A stretch of DNA of 64,000 nt. Source: Plantibacter sp. ME-Dv--P-122b (GTDB lineage: Bacteria; Actinomycetota; Actinomycetes; Actinomycetales; Microbacteriaceae). Of this stretch, positions 1 through 7,590 are shown piece by piece; the first letter of the stretch is position 1, and the number at the start of each line of letters is the position of its first letter. The notes beneath the pieces were generated by a model that saw only the letters and a list, made by a program, of their open reading frames with translations, searched no databases and had not been told where the DNA came from. The stretch covers positions 1-64,000 of the forward strand of contig NZ_JARVSC010000001.1 of NCBI RefSeq assembly GCF_030209375.1. Direction: 5' to 3'. The position numbers were made by a program, and so were the translations under genes.

Positions 1-38
1 GTGATGATCACGCGGTGTGCGTCGTGGTCGTGGCTCAT
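1..38 (-). CDS. kdpB: KdpB, start only (partial)
   Basis: An ATG at 38 opens a frame beginning [12 protein letters not shown] that leaves the window after 12 codons. KdpB is the P-type ATPase subunit of the high-affinity K+ importer and normally follows kdpA directly, which is the basis for the name; no catalytic motif is visible here. The start is preceded on the minus strand by GGAAGGG and overlaps the stop of the bridging mini-ORF (ATGA). Because the last visible bases are still repeat sequence, this could be a further mini-ORF copy instead of true kdpB. Confidence 0.55.
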   Translation of the reverse strand, partial: MSHDHDAHRVII

Positions 39-130
39 GACAGCCCTTCCGCCAGGGGACCTGGCGCGAGTACGGGGAAGGAGGTGAGTGCGGTGATGAT
101 CACGCGGTGTGCGTCGTGGTCGTGGCTCAT
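35..130 (-). other. chimeric bridging mini-ORF between kdpA and kdpB (31 aa)
   Basis: A 31-codon frame runs from an ATG at 130, which overlaps the kdpA stop (ATGA), to a TGA at 37-35, which overlaps the next ATG (ATGA). Its first nine residues (MSHDHDAHR) equal the kdpB start and its remainder copies the kdpA C-terminus (ending PLAEGLS). It results from the 92-bp duplication. It keeps translational coupling from kdpA to kdpB in two steps. Whether the peptide has any role is unknown. Confidence 0.6.
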
Positions 131-1800
131 GACAGCCCTTCCGCCAGCGGACCCAGCGCGAGTACGGGGAAGTAGGTGAGTGCGGTGATGATCACGGCGA
201 CACCGGTGAGGAGGCCGACGAACTGCGGCCGGTTGGTCGGGAGCGTTCCGGCGGTCGACGGCACCCGGTCCTGTGCAGCCAGCGAACCGGCGAGCGCGAG
301 GACGAGCACGATCGGGACGAAGCGGCCGAGGAGCATGGCGACACCGAGCGCCGTGTTGAACCACGGGGTGTTCGCCGTGAGGCCGGCGAACGCGGAACCG
401 TTGTTGTTCGACGCGGAGGTGAAGGCGTAGAGGACCTCGGAGAGGCCGTGGAGGCCCGGGTTCCAGATCGACGTCGTCTCCACGTCCGAGCGGACGCCGG
501 GGATGGCGAAGCTCAGTGCGGTTCCGGCGAGCACGAGGGTCGGCGTGACGAGGATGTACAGGCTCGCGAGTTTGATCTCCCGTGGGCCGATCTTCTTGCC
601 GAGGTACTCCGGGGTCCGGCCGACGAGCAGCCCGCCGATGAACACGGCGATGACGGCGAGCACGAGCATGCCGTACAGGCCTGAGCCGACGCCGCCGGGG
701 GCGATCTCGCCGAGCATCATGTTGATCATCGGCATCATGCCGCCGAGTGCCGTGTAGGAGTCGTGCATCGAGTTGACGGCACCCGTCGAGGTGAGCGTCG
801 AGGTCGAGCCGAACAGTGTCGAGGCGAAGACGCCGAAGCGCTGCTCCTTGCCCTCCATCGCGCCACCGGCCGCCATTGGTGCCGCTCCGAGGCCGCGGGC
901 TTCGAGCGCCGTGAGGATCGAGAACGAGGCGAGGAAGATGACGCCCATGACCGCGAGGATCGTGTAGCCCTGCTTGTGGTCGCCGACCATGCGGCCGAAG
1001 GTGCGCGGCAGGGAGAACGGGATCGCGAGCATGAGGATGTTCTGGACGAGACTCGTCCACGCGGTCGGGTTCTCGAAGGGGTGCGCGGAGTTCGCGTTGA
1101 AGAACCCGCCGCCGTTCGTGCCGAGGAGCTTGATGGCCTCCTGCGAGGCGACCGGTCCGCCGGGGATGGTCTGCGTCGCGCCCGTGATGGTCGTGACGTC
1201 GGTGAAGCCGTTGAGGTTCTGGATGGTCCCGCCCGCGATGAGCACGACCGCCATGACGACCGAGAGTGGCAGCAGCACGCGCAGGGTGCCGCGGGTGAGG
1301 TCGACCCAGAAGTTGCCGATGGTGCCGCTGCGGCGACTCGCGAAGCCGCGGACGAGGGCGATCGCGACCGCGATGCCGACGGCGGCGGAGACGAAGTTCT
1401 GCACCGCGAGGCCCGTGAGCTGCACGGTGTAGCCCATCGTGACCTCGGGGGAGTACGACTGCCAGTTGGTGTTGGCGACGAACGACGCGGCCGTGTTGAA
1501 CGACAAGCCCTCTGGGACGGCGGGGAGGCCGAGTGCGAAGGGCAGGACGGCCTGGGCGCGCTGCAGGGCGTAGACGAGGAGGACACCAACGAGCGAGAAG
1601 GCGAGCACCCCGCGGAGGTAGGCCTGCCAGGTCTGCTCGGAGCGGGCGTCGACACCGATCACGCGGTAGAAGCCGCGTTCGACGGCGAAGTCCTTGCTGG
1701 AGGTGTACACCCGGGCGAGGTACTCACCGAGCGGACGGTAGAGCAGCACGAGGACCAGGACGAGGGTCGAGACCTGGAGGATCGCGAAGAGGGTCTGCAT
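127..1800 (-). CDS. kdpA: K+-transporting ATPase subunit A
   Basis: This 557-residue polytopic membrane protein is the K+-binding and translocating subunit of the KdpFABC complex in the cytoplasmic membrane. The family selectivity-filter stretch is present near residue 228 ([17 protein letters not shown]), with about ten hydrophobic segments and the usual family length. The start is the ATG at 1800 (MQTLFAILQ), preceded by GAGAGG and overlapping the kdpF stop by one base (TGATG); longer in-frame upstream extensions are not kdpA-like. The order on the minus strand is 27-aa peptide, kdpF, kdpA, kdpB, all coupled by overlaps. The 3' end is included in a 92-bp tandem duplication that leaves kdpA itself intact. 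Confidence 0.97.
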   Translation of the reverse strand: MQTLFAILQVSTLVLVLVLLYRPLGEYLARVYTSSKDFAVERGFYRVIGVDARSEQTWQAYLRGVLAFSLVGVLLVYALQRAQAVLPFALGLPAVPEGLSFNTAASFVANTNWQSYSPEVTMGYTVQLTGLAVQNFVSAAVGIAVAIALVRGFASRRSGTIGNFWVDLTRGTLRVLLPLSVVMAVVLIAGGTIQNLNGFTDVTTITGATQTIPGGPVASQEAIKLLGTNGGGFFNANSAHPFENPTAWTSLVQNILMLAIPFSLPRTFGRMVGDHKQGYTILAVMGVIFLASFSILTALEARGLGAAPMAAGGAMEGKEQRFGVFASTLFGSTSTLTSTGAVNSMHDSYTALGGMMPMINMMLGEIAPGGVGSGLYGMLVLAVIAVFIGGLLVGRTPEYLGKKIGPREIKLASLYILVTPTLVLAGTALSFAIPGVRSDVETTSIWNPGLHGLSEVLYAFTSASNNNGSAFAGLTANTPWFNTALGVAMLLGRFVPIVLVLALAGSLAAQDRVPSTAGTLPTNRPQFVGLLTGVAVIITALTYFPVLALGPLAEGLS

Positions 1801-1889
1801 CAGAACCTCTCGGGTTTCACGAGCGCGTACACGAGGTACACGACGGCGGCGACGGCCAGGACGGCGGCGAGGAGTTCGAAGACGATCAC
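1800..1889 (-). CDS. kdpF: KdpF, small stabilising subunit (29 aa)
   Basis: A 29-residue single-span peptide starts at GTG 1889 and ends PERF, the typical KdpF tail, directly before kdpA with a TGATG overlap. KdpF is known to stabilise the KdpABC complex in the membrane. Its own start overlaps the stop of the upstream 27-residue peptide (GTGA), so the small subunits and kdpA are probably translated by reinitiation. Confidence 0.9.
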   Translation of the reverse strand: MIVFELLAAVLAVAAVVYLVYALVKPERF

Positions 1890-1969
1890 AGTCTCTCCAC
1901 TCCCCGGGCGACGAGGCCGACCAGAGCGAACACGGCGATGACGCCGAGCACGTAGACGAGGTCGAGCAA
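1886..1969 (-). CDS. 27-aa membrane peptide at the head of the kdp operon
   Basis: A TTG start at 1969, with GGAG five bases upstream, gives a 27-residue hydrophobic peptide (begins [10 protein letters not shown], ends GVERL). Its stop overlaps the kdpF GTG. Short peptides of this kind precede kdpF in many actinobacterial kdp operons, as far as I recall, but have no assigned function. It is one predicted transmembrane helix with a basic or acidic tail, similar in layout to KdpF. I infer an accessory Kdp subunit or a leader that sets kdpF translation. Confidence 0.7.
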   Translation of the reverse strand: MLDLVYVLGVIAVFALVGLVARGVERL

Positions 1970-1981
1970 GAGGACTCCAGT

Positions 1982-2024
1982 GGGTGCGTGGTGCGGGTGC
2001 GTGGTGCTGCGTCCCGTTCGGGAC
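1982..2024. promoter_or_regulatory. kdp upstream region: 13-bp direct repeat and palindrome
   Basis: GGGTGCGTGGTGC occurs twice in tandem at 1982-1994 and 1995-2007. It is followed by the palindrome GTCCCGTTCGGGAC at 2011-2024. Both lie 13-55 bases upstream of the first kdp-operon start codon (1969). They are candidate KdpE-type direct-repeat sites or leader structure. The rest of 2025-2152 shows no gene. Confidence 0.35.
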
Positions 2025-2152
2025 AGCTCAGAGCCAACACCCGTCAGCGACCTCCGACGGCCGTCCTCACGGTTTCCATACGCCTTCCGCGGCGATCCTC
2101 ACGACCTCCCTACGGTGCACTCCTCCTCCAGGCCGCCGTCCTGCCCTCCCGC

Positions 2153-2584
2153 TCAGCTCCCGAGGGTGTGGGCGTGGTCGGGCACGTACCGGTACCGGTC
2201 GCGGGCGGGTCGCTCGTAGGTGTCGGAGCCCGGTCGGTCGGGGATGTCGGTGGGCTTCGGGTCGCGGTGCTGATAGGGGACCTGCGAGAGCAGATGGGCG
2301 ATGGCGTTCAGCCGGGACGCCCACTGGCCGCGCTCCTGCTCACCAGGGGTCGGCAGGGCTGCGACCCGTGCCGAACGCGGGTTCAGATATTGGACGATGC
2401 GCTTGATCGCGCCGCCCTTGCCTGCGGCGTCTCGGCCCTCGAAGACCACGACGACCCGTGCGCCGGTCTCGATCACCCAGCGCTGCATCGTGACGAGTTC
2501 GATCTGCAGTCGTTCCAGCTCTGCCTCGTAGCGGTCTTTCCGGAGGCGCTTCGGCGGCTTGGTCCGTTTCGGAGTCTTCGACAT
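2153..2584 (-). CDS. polyphosphate kinase 2 family protein, internally deleted
   Basis: PPK2 enzymes transfer phosphate between polyphosphate and nucleotides and are usually 260-300 residues; this frame has 143. The N-terminal part is normal: PPK2 start, Walker [10 protein letters not shown] (about 50-58) and [13 protein letters not shown] (68-80). At residue 88-89 (GQW/ASRLNA) the sequence jumps straight to the C-terminal block RLNAIAHLL...VPY (91-104). The middle, with the Walker B-like FDRSWYNR stretch and the lid, is missing and the frame is kept. From family knowledge it should be catalytically dead; it may still dimerise or be a decaying gene. Start ATG 2584 has only a weak ribosome site. 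It lies downstream of the Mn-catalase gene beyond a terminator. Confidence 0.8.
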   Translation of the reverse strand: MSKTPKRTKPPKRLRKDRYEAELERLQIELVTMQRWVIETGARVVVVFEGRDAAGKGGAIKRIVQYLNPRSARVAALPTPGEQERGQWASRLNAIAHLLSQVPYQHRDPKPTDIPDRPGSDTYERPARDRYRYVPDHAHTLGS

Positions 2585-2653
2585 GGTGGTTCGTGTTCCC
2601 GCCCGTCCCCGCGAGGACCGTTTCGACGCCTGATCGGCGTGGTGGTGCAGTGG

Positions 2654-2684
2654 CCGGTGCCCGCTCAGGCGGAGCGGACACCGG
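2654..2684 (-). terminator. hairpin after the Mn-catalase gene
   Basis: The inverted repeat CCGGTGCCCGCT (2654-2665) and AGCGGACACCGG (2673-2684) has 11 of 12 pairs and a 7-base loop. It starts 7 bases beyond the catalase stop on the minus strand. No U-tract is seen, as is common in high-GC actinobacteria. Confidence 0.55.
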
Positions 2685-2690
2685 TGGTCG

Positions 2691-3641
2691 CTACTTCAGC
2701 GGTCCGAAGGTCGCGTCGATGTCGGCGAGCTCCATCTCCGCCGTCGCCTGGATGAGCGCGAGGAGGTCCTTGTCGGCTCCGGGGGAGAACTCCTCGAACC
2801 GCTCGGGTGCGATGGTCGACGGCACGCCCTCCGGCGCCTGCTCGCTCGCGTCCAGCTCGGTGCCGTCGTTGGACGGCGACATGCCCTGGAAGATGCGGCC
2901 GGCCTCGGACTGCCCGGCGAGGTCGAAGGAGAACTGTTTGCTCTGCAGTCCCTGATCCACGAGCAGCTTGACCTCGGGGAACTGCTCGGCGTTGGTCTTC
3001 GGGATCGGAAGGGAGTTCTTCCAGTTGACCCCGAGGGTCTCGAGCGCCTTCGCGTAGGCGTTCTCATGCGCCTGATCACGGACGATCAGATAGGCGATCG
3101 TCGACCGGGCGGTTTTGTTCGACGTCATCTCGTACAGCCGGCACTTCTGCAGGCGACCGGTCGACTCGAGCATGAGGTTGTACAGCAGGTCGAGGACGAG
3201 GTTGCCGGAGTTGTAGACCCAGCTCCCGTTCCACGGGTTGCCGGCCGCGTCCACCGGCATGGCGCCCTGTGCGGCGACGAGGTAGTGGTGGGTGTTGACC
3301 TCCGACAGGGCGATCGACAGCGGTGTCGCGCCACCGGCGCCAGGCTGATCCACCGGGTCGGTCTGCTTGCCCTGATAGGCGGGCGAACCGTCGAGGAGGC
3401 GGGAGATCGTGGTGCCGATGAGCTCGACGTGGCTGATCTCCTCGGTGCCGATGCCCTGGATGAGGTCGCGGTAGGGCTTCCCCGCCGGCCCACGGAAGTT
3501 CATGGCCTGGAAGAGGTACTGCATCATGGTGCGCATCTCGCCGAACTGGCCGCCGAGGCCCTCCTGCAGTGCCGCAGCCGCTGCGGGGTCCGGCTCGTCC
3601 TCGGCGATCTCGTTGATGAACCGCTGCACGTGGAAGTACAT
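2691..3641 (-). CDS. manganese catalase
   Basis: This 316-residue ferritin-like protein belongs to the dimanganese catalases, which split H2O2 to water and oxygen in the cytoplasm. Metal ligands known for the family can be placed at Glu35 (GQFGEMRTM), Glu68 and His71 (TEEISHVE), Glu159 (LMLES) and His192 (DQAHE); the 33-residue spacing of the last two matches the family. The start ATG 3641 (MYFHVQRFI) has GGGGAA upstream; an in-frame extension to 3689 lacks family similarity. The C-terminal part carries the usual [10 protein letters not shown] and a tail rich in Glu. A hairpin follows the stop. Probably monocistronic. Confidence 0.95.
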   Translation of the reverse strand: MYFHVQRFINEIAEDEPDPAAAAALQEGLGGQFGEMRTMMQYLFQAMNFRGPAGKPYRDLIQGIGTEEISHVELIGTTISRLLDGSPAYQGKQTDPVDQPGAGGATPLSIALSEVNTHHYLVAAQGAMPVDAAGNPWNGSWVYNSGNLVLDLLYNLMLESTGRLQKCRLYEMTSNKTARSTIAYLIVRDQAHENAYAKALETLGVNWKNSLPIPKTNAEQFPEVKLLVDQGLQSKQFSFDLAGQSEAGRIFQGMSPSNDGTELDASEQAPEGVPSTIAPERFEEFSPGADKDLLALIQATAEMELADIDATFGPLK

Positions 3642-3775
3642 GGTGTTCCCCTCTGATCGGAGTTCCCCGGAGCCGTCCGGCTCGGGCACTCGCGCTCAGC
3701 CTGCGCCTGCCGACCGATTCCCGCGGGGTGTGTCATCCGGGCGCCGACAGGCGTATAGTCACGCGCGCGCTGCGA

Positions 3776-4453
3776 TCAGTCCGAGGGTGCGATGCCGTCG
3801 CGGAGGGCGACGAGATGGGTGCGGCTACGGTCGAACGCCGCGGTGGCATCGCGATCCGCGACCGCCTGCACGATGTGCTCGTGGACGAGCTGGTCGTGGT
3901 CCGTCCCCGGCTCCCCGCTGAGGCGGAGCATCTCGATCATCGCCTCGCGGCTGCGCTCGGCGAAGGTGTCGAACAGCTCGGTGAGGATCTCGTTCCCGCT
4001 CGCAGCGACGATGCTCCGGTGGAGCGCGGTGTCGGCGTCGACCCGCCCCTCGATGGTCGCGCGATCGGCGTTCCGATGGGCCAGCGCTGCCCGGATGGCG
4101 GCCAGATCGGACGCCGTGTGGCGTTGCGCGGCGAGGGCTGCCGCCTCGCACTCGATGGCGATGCGCGCCTCGATGACCGAGCCGATCGCGGTCCGCAGGA
4201 CGAGTGCGTCCCAGTCCTGCACCGGCGTGAGTGCCTGGAGGAAGTTCCCCGAGCCCTGCCGGGTGGACAACACGCCCTGGCCGGCCAGCTGGCGGATCGC
4301 CTCGCGCATCGTCGATCGGCCGACACCGAGCTGCGGTGCGAGGGTCGTCTCGCCGGGCAGCTTCTGGCCGATCTCCCACTCGCCGGCCTGGATGCGCTGC
4401 AGGAGCAAGCGGGCGACCTGGTCGGAGAGCGATTCGCGGTGCACGGTGTCCAT
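3776..4453 (-). CDS. FadR-type GntR transcriptional regulator
   Basis: 225 residues: an N-terminal winged helix (about 8-75, with GVGRSTMREAIRQLAGQGVL and the wing RQGSGNF) and a C-terminal all-helical FCD ligand domain with His/Asp residues usual for its metal site (DADTALHRS; VHEHIVQAV). It is a cytoplasmic repressor that responds to a small carboxylate or amino acid in known relatives. The start ATG 4453 lies six bases after TATGAT, so the mRNA is probably leaderless. It is divergent from the leuA paralogue across 51 bp containing a perfect FadR-type palindrome (4474-4486), so I infer that it controls itself and that gene. Confidence 0.93.
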   Translation of the reverse strand: MDTVHRESLSDQVARLLLQRIQAGEWEIGQKLPGETTLAPQLGVGRSTMREAIRQLAGQGVLSTRQGSGNFLQALTPVQDWDALVLRTAIGSVIEARIAIECEAAALAAQRHTASDLAAIRAALAHRNADRATIEGRVDADTALHRSIVAASGNEILTELFDTFAERSREAMIEMLRLSGEPGTDHDQLVHEHIVQAVADRDATAAFDRSRTHLVALRDGIAPSD

Positions 4454-4473
4454 GCGTCGATCATAGTCCTCAG

Positions 4474-4486
4474 CTTGTCTGACAAG
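4474..4486. promoter_or_regulatory. operator of the GntR/FadR-type regulator
   Basis: CTTGTCTGACAAG is a perfect palindrome around a central T. Its core fits the FadR/VanR-subfamily consensus TNGTNNNACNA. It lies between the divergent GntR and leuA-like starts, close to both -10 hexamers (TATGAT at 4465-4460 and TAGCGT at 4493-4498). Confidence 0.85.
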
Positions 4487-4504
4487 TTGTGTTAGCGTTG
4501 CCGC

Positions 4505-6262
4505 GTGATCTCCGCAGACTCCCGACTCTCCACGCCCGCAGGCCCCGTCCCGTCCTCCGCGCCGAGCTGGAACCGGCAGCGGCATTCCCAGATGCCGTCC
4601 CATCGCTACCAGGACCTGTACTCGCGGGTGGACGTCCCCCTCCTCGACCGCACGTGGCCCTCGAGGCGACTGACCGAAGCACCGCTCTGGGTGCCGGTGG
4701 ACCTGCGCGACGGGAACCAGGCGCTCGCCGAGCCCATGGACCCCGAGCGGAAGCGGGCCTTCTTCGAGCTCATGGTCACGATGGGATACAAGGAGATCGA
4801 GGTCGGCTACCCGTCCGCGTCGCAGACCGACTACGACTTCGTCCGGCTGATCGCCGAGACCGACATCGCCCCCGAGGACGTCACGATCGTCGTCTTCACG
4901 CCGGCCCGTCGCGACCTGATCGAGCGCACCGTCGAGTCCATCCGCGGGATCCGCAACCTGGTCGTCATCCATCTGTACACGGCGACGGCGCCGCTCTGGC
5001 GGGAGGTCGTCCTCGGGCACGACCGCGACTCGCTCCGCGCGCTCATCCTCGCCGGCGGCTCCGACGTCCTCGAGTTCGCCGGCGACCTCGAGGGGGTGCG
5101 GTTCGAGTTCTCGCCGGAGGTCTTCAACCTGACGGAGCCGGACTACGCCCTCGAACTCTGCGACGCCATGACGACCCTCTGGGACGCCTCGACGGACCGC
5201 CCGGTGATCCTCAACCTGCCCGCTACCGTCGAAGCGGCGAGCCCGAACGTCTACGCGGACCAGATCGAGTACATGCACCGGAACCTCGACCGGCGCGACG
5301 CCGTCATCCTGTCGGTCCACCCGCACAACGACCGCGGCACGGGGATCGCCTGCGCTGAGCTCGCGGTCCTCGCGGGCGCCCAACGCGTCGAAGGGTGCAT
5401 CTTCGGCAACGGCGAGCGGACCGGCAACGTCGACCTCGCGACCCTCGCGCTCAACCTGCACGCCCAGGGCGTCGACCCGATGATCGACTTCTCCGACATC
5501 GACCACATCCGTCGGGTCGTCGAGCACAGCAACCGCATCGAGATCCACCCGCGCCACCCCTACGTCGGCGACCTCGTGCACACCGCGTTCTCGGGGACGC
5601 ATCAGGACGCGATCAAGAAGGGCTTCGCGGAACACCGAGCGCGGGCCGAGGCGACCGGCAGCCGCCCGGAGGACCTCCCGTGGCGGGTGCCCTACCTGCC
5701 GGTCGACCCCGCGGACCTCGGCCGGAGCTACGAGGCGGTCATCCGGGTGAACTCGCAGTCGGGCAAGGGCGGCATCGCCTACCTGCTCGAACGCGACTAC
5801 GGCATCGAGATGCCGCGGCGCCTGCAGGTCGACTTCTCGCGTCGCGTCCAGCAGCAGGCGGACGAGACCGGTCGCGAACTGGACGCCGAGGCGCTGCTCG
5901 CGGCGTTCGAGCGCAGCTACCTGTCGGCGACGCCGTCTCGGGTCGAGCTGCTCGAGGTCGATGTGGCGACGACCGGCGAGACCTCGCGGACGATGATCGG
6001 TCTCGTGATCGACGGGGACCGCCATGAGGCGACCTTCGCCGACGTCGGTCCGGTCGAGGCGGCGACCCGTCTCCTCGCCGACCACGGCGTCCACGTCGAG
6101 ATCGTCTCCCTGCATCAGACCTCGCTCAGTGCCGGGAGTGGCGCGGAGGCCTTGACCCTCCTCGAGGTCCGCCGCGGGGCGGAGACGGTATGGGCGGCCG
6201 GGCGCCATCACTCCATCCTCGAGGCATCGGTCCGCGCGGTCGTCAACGCCGCGAGCCGCTAG
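4505..6262 (+). CDS. leuA: 2-isopropylmalate synthase family protein (LeuA paralogue)
   Basis: 585 residues with the DRE-TIM synthase core: VDLRDGNQAL near 65-72, GYKEIEVGYPSASQTD, and the metal-binding HPHNDRGTG near 273, followed by the C-terminal LeuA regulatory domain (about 485-585). The enzyme joins acetyl-CoA to a 2-oxo acid, 2-oxoisovalerate in leucine synthesis. The long GTG start (4505) is favoured because WNRQRHSQMPSHRYQ matches the actinobacterial LeuA N-terminus and TAGCGT lies six bases upstream (leaderless). It departs from standard actinobacterial LeuA at a usually invariant site: YTATAPLW replaces the typical YNSTSILQ. A dedicated GntR repressor is also unusual for leuA. A homologue with another 2-oxo acid substrate is possible. 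Confidence 0.85.
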   Translation: MISADSRLSTPAGPVPSSAPSWNRQRHSQMPSHRYQDLYSRVDVPLLDRTWPSRRLTEAPLWVPVDLRDGNQALAEPMDPERKRAFFELMVTMGYKEIEVGYPSASQTDYDFVRLIAETDIAPEDVTIVVFTPARRDLIERTVESIRGIRNLVVIHLYTATAPLWREVVLGHDRDSLRALILAGGSDVLEFAGDLEGVRFEFSPEVFNLTEPDYALELCDAMTTLWDASTDRPVILNLPATVEAASPNVYADQIEYMHRNLDRRDAVILSVHPHNDRGTGIACAELAVLAGAQRVEGCIFGNGERTGNVDLATLALNLHAQGVDPMIDFSDIDHIRRVVEHSNRIEIHPRHPYVGDLVHTAFSGTHQDAIKKGFAEHRARAEATGSRPEDLPWRVPYLPVDPADLGRSYEAVIRVNSQSGKGGIAYLLERDYGIEMPRRLQVDFSRRVQQQADETGRELDAEALLAAFERSYLSATPSRVELLEVDVATTGETSRTMIGLVIDGDRHEATFADVGPVEAATRLLADHGVHVEIVSLHQTSLSAGSGAEALTLLEVRRGAETVWAAGRHHSILEASVRAVVNAASR

Positions 6263-6287
6263 CCTCCCTGCCCTACGCTGGGAGGCT
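6261..6287 (+). terminator. terminator of the leuA-like gene
   Basis: AGCCTCCC (6261-6268) pairs with GGGAGGCT (6280-6287) around an 11-base loop. The left arm overlaps the TAG stop codon at 6260-6262. Confidence 0.6.
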
Positions 6288-6311
6288 GAGGGCGTCGAGG
6301 GGATCTGATCA

Positions 6312-7478
6312 GTGGAACTGCGGTGGCTGACGGCGCCCGAATACGAGGTCGCCGCGGCGATGGCGGACGAGCGTCGTTCTGGTCGGTCCAAATGGGCGCC
6401 CACCGGGCGGAGAGTGCTCTTCCACCTCTATTTCAGCCTCGTCCTCTGGTACCTCGCGATCGCCCTCGTCTCGGTCGGCGTCAGCGTCGACGAGTATCAC
6501 GACAGCCGCGTCGAGGCCGATGACGTCGTCGGCCTGATCGTCGCCGTGCTCGTCCTCATCGCGCTGCTCGTCGGTGCGTGGCTCCTGTACCGCTGGTCGC
6601 GACGTCCGCCGTCCCCGAAGGCGCGCCTCGCCGAATGGCGGCGCCACCTGACCGCGGTGGCCAACGGCTTCGAGGAGGAGTCGAAAGGACGGGCGATGTT
6701 CTCCTCGCTCATCACCACGACGGGGAAGTACAACAACGCCTTCATCACCGTGCCGGGACCACAGGTGCAGTCCCACCCGCGGTTCGTCGGCGACCGGGTC
6801 GAGTTCGGCAACCTGGTCGACGACGTGAAGCGGTCGCGGGACTGGCACTATCTGACCGTGCAGCTGCCGGCCCCACTCCCGCACCTCCTGCTCGACGCGA
6901 CGACGAACGACACCGTCCGCAGCGACCTGCCGCCGGGTCTCGACCGGGGTCTGCGCATCTCCCTCGAGGGCGACTTCGACCGGTGGTTCCGCGTCTACGC
7001 GCCGTCCGGCTACGGGACGGACGCGCGATACGTCCTGACCCCCGACGTGATGTCGTCGCTCGTCAGCACCGCGGCGTACTACAACGTGGAGATGGTCGAC
7101 GATCGGGTCGTCTTCTTCAGTAAGCCGGCCGCCGACTTCGCCTACGCCGCCCCCTGGGTCGCCATCAACGCGATCCTCACCGACCTCGTGCCGCGTCTCA
7201 TCACGAGGGCTGAGCGGTATCGCGACGAGCGGGTGGCGGGGCAGGACGCGGAGAGCGTCCTCGAGGCGGCGCGCGACGCCATGGAGGCTGAGCAGGTCTG
7301 GACCCGGAAGGAGACGGTCGTCGGCGAGGAGGGCCGGCGCCTCACCGTGCGGGCGCGCTTCCACGCGATCTGGGTGGCCGTCGGTGCGGTCAGTTGGCTC
7401 GTCACCCGCACGCTGCTCTACATCATCCCGGGAGCCTTCGCCTTCGCGGGGTTCATGTCCGTGGTGGACGGTCGCTAG
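6312..7478 (+). CDS. membrane protein of unknown function (388 aa)
   Basis: I do not recognise a named family. GTG start at 6312 with GGGGATC upstream. Two hydrophobic helices sit near the N-terminus (about 34-57 and 70-93), the second followed by basic residues (YRWSRRPPSPKAR). A soluble region of about 260 residues follows, and one more helix lies at about 362-382. The soluble part contains paired hydrophobic strands (FITVPGPQV, HYLTVQLPAPLPHLLLD, FFSKP) resembling the many actinobacterial proteins that combine two membrane helices with a cytoplasmic beta-rich domain. It stands alone between a terminator and a 58-bp inverted element. Confidence 0.75.
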   Translation: MELRWLTAPEYEVAAAMADERRSGRSKWAPTGRRVLFHLYFSLVLWYLAIALVSVGVSVDEYHDSRVEADDVVGLIVAVLVLIALLVGAWLLYRWSRRPPSPKARLAEWRRHLTAVANGFEEESKGRAMFSSLITTTGKYNNAFITVPGPQVQSHPRFVGDRVEFGNLVDDVKRSRDWHYLTVQLPAPLPHLLLDATTNDTVRSDLPPGLDRGLRISLEGDFDRWFRVYAPSGYGTDARYVLTPDVMSSLVSTAAYYNVEMVDDRVVFFSKPAADFAYAAPWVAINAILTDLVPRLITRAERYRDERVAGQDAESVLEAARDAMEAEQVWTRKETVVGEEGRRLTVRARFHAIWVAVGAVSWLVTRTLLYIIPGAFAFAGFMSVVDGR

Positions 7479-7486
7479 CCGCGACC

Positions 7487-7544
7487 GAGTCGCCCGAATC
7501 TGCTCGGATCCACGCCGAAATCGGACAGATCCGGGCGACTCAGC
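7487..7544. repeat. 58-bp inverted element, copy A
   Basis: Arms GAGTCGCCCGAATCTG (7487-7502) and CAGATCCGGGCGACTC (7526-7541) pair at 15 of 16 positions around a 23-base centre containing GCCGAAATCGGA. Related 58-bp copies lie at 9804-9861 and 56314-56371. It starts eight bases after the stop of the preceding gene and could terminate transcription. Confidence 0.8.
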
Positions 7545-7590
7545 GGGCAGGTCGCGGAACATCCGGCGACGCATTCGCGTTCGCATCGGT

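Larger units (their letters stand above)
1..184. repeat. 92-bp tandem duplication over the kdpA/kdpB junction
   Basis: Positions 1-92 and 93-184 are direct repeats of 92 bp differing at four bases. Each copy holds the last codons of kdpA, its stop and the first codons of kdpB. Copy 93-184 is continuous with the kdpA body; copy 1-92 is the extra one. Base 1 is still inside repeat-like sequence (bases 1-11 equal 93-103 and 185-195), so a third copy outside the window cannot be excluded. Since 92 is not a multiple of 3, the duplicated kdpA tail lies in the kdpB frame. Confidence 0.95.

Noticed and set aside
1-184. Assembly artefact as explanation of the kdp repeat
   Set aside because: Copies differ at four positions and three other junction duplications exist, so a true duplication is more likely; the window edge still prevents counting units.
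1970-2152. ydaO-type (c-di-AMP) riboswitch upstream of kdp
   Set aside because: I could not find the conserved core of that riboswitch; only short repeats and a small palindrome are visible.
3776-6403. 875-residue open frame on the minus strand through the leuA-like gene
   Set aside because: It is a high-GC shadow: only its last 225 codons (GntR) look like protein, and the rest is antisense to a clear synthase.
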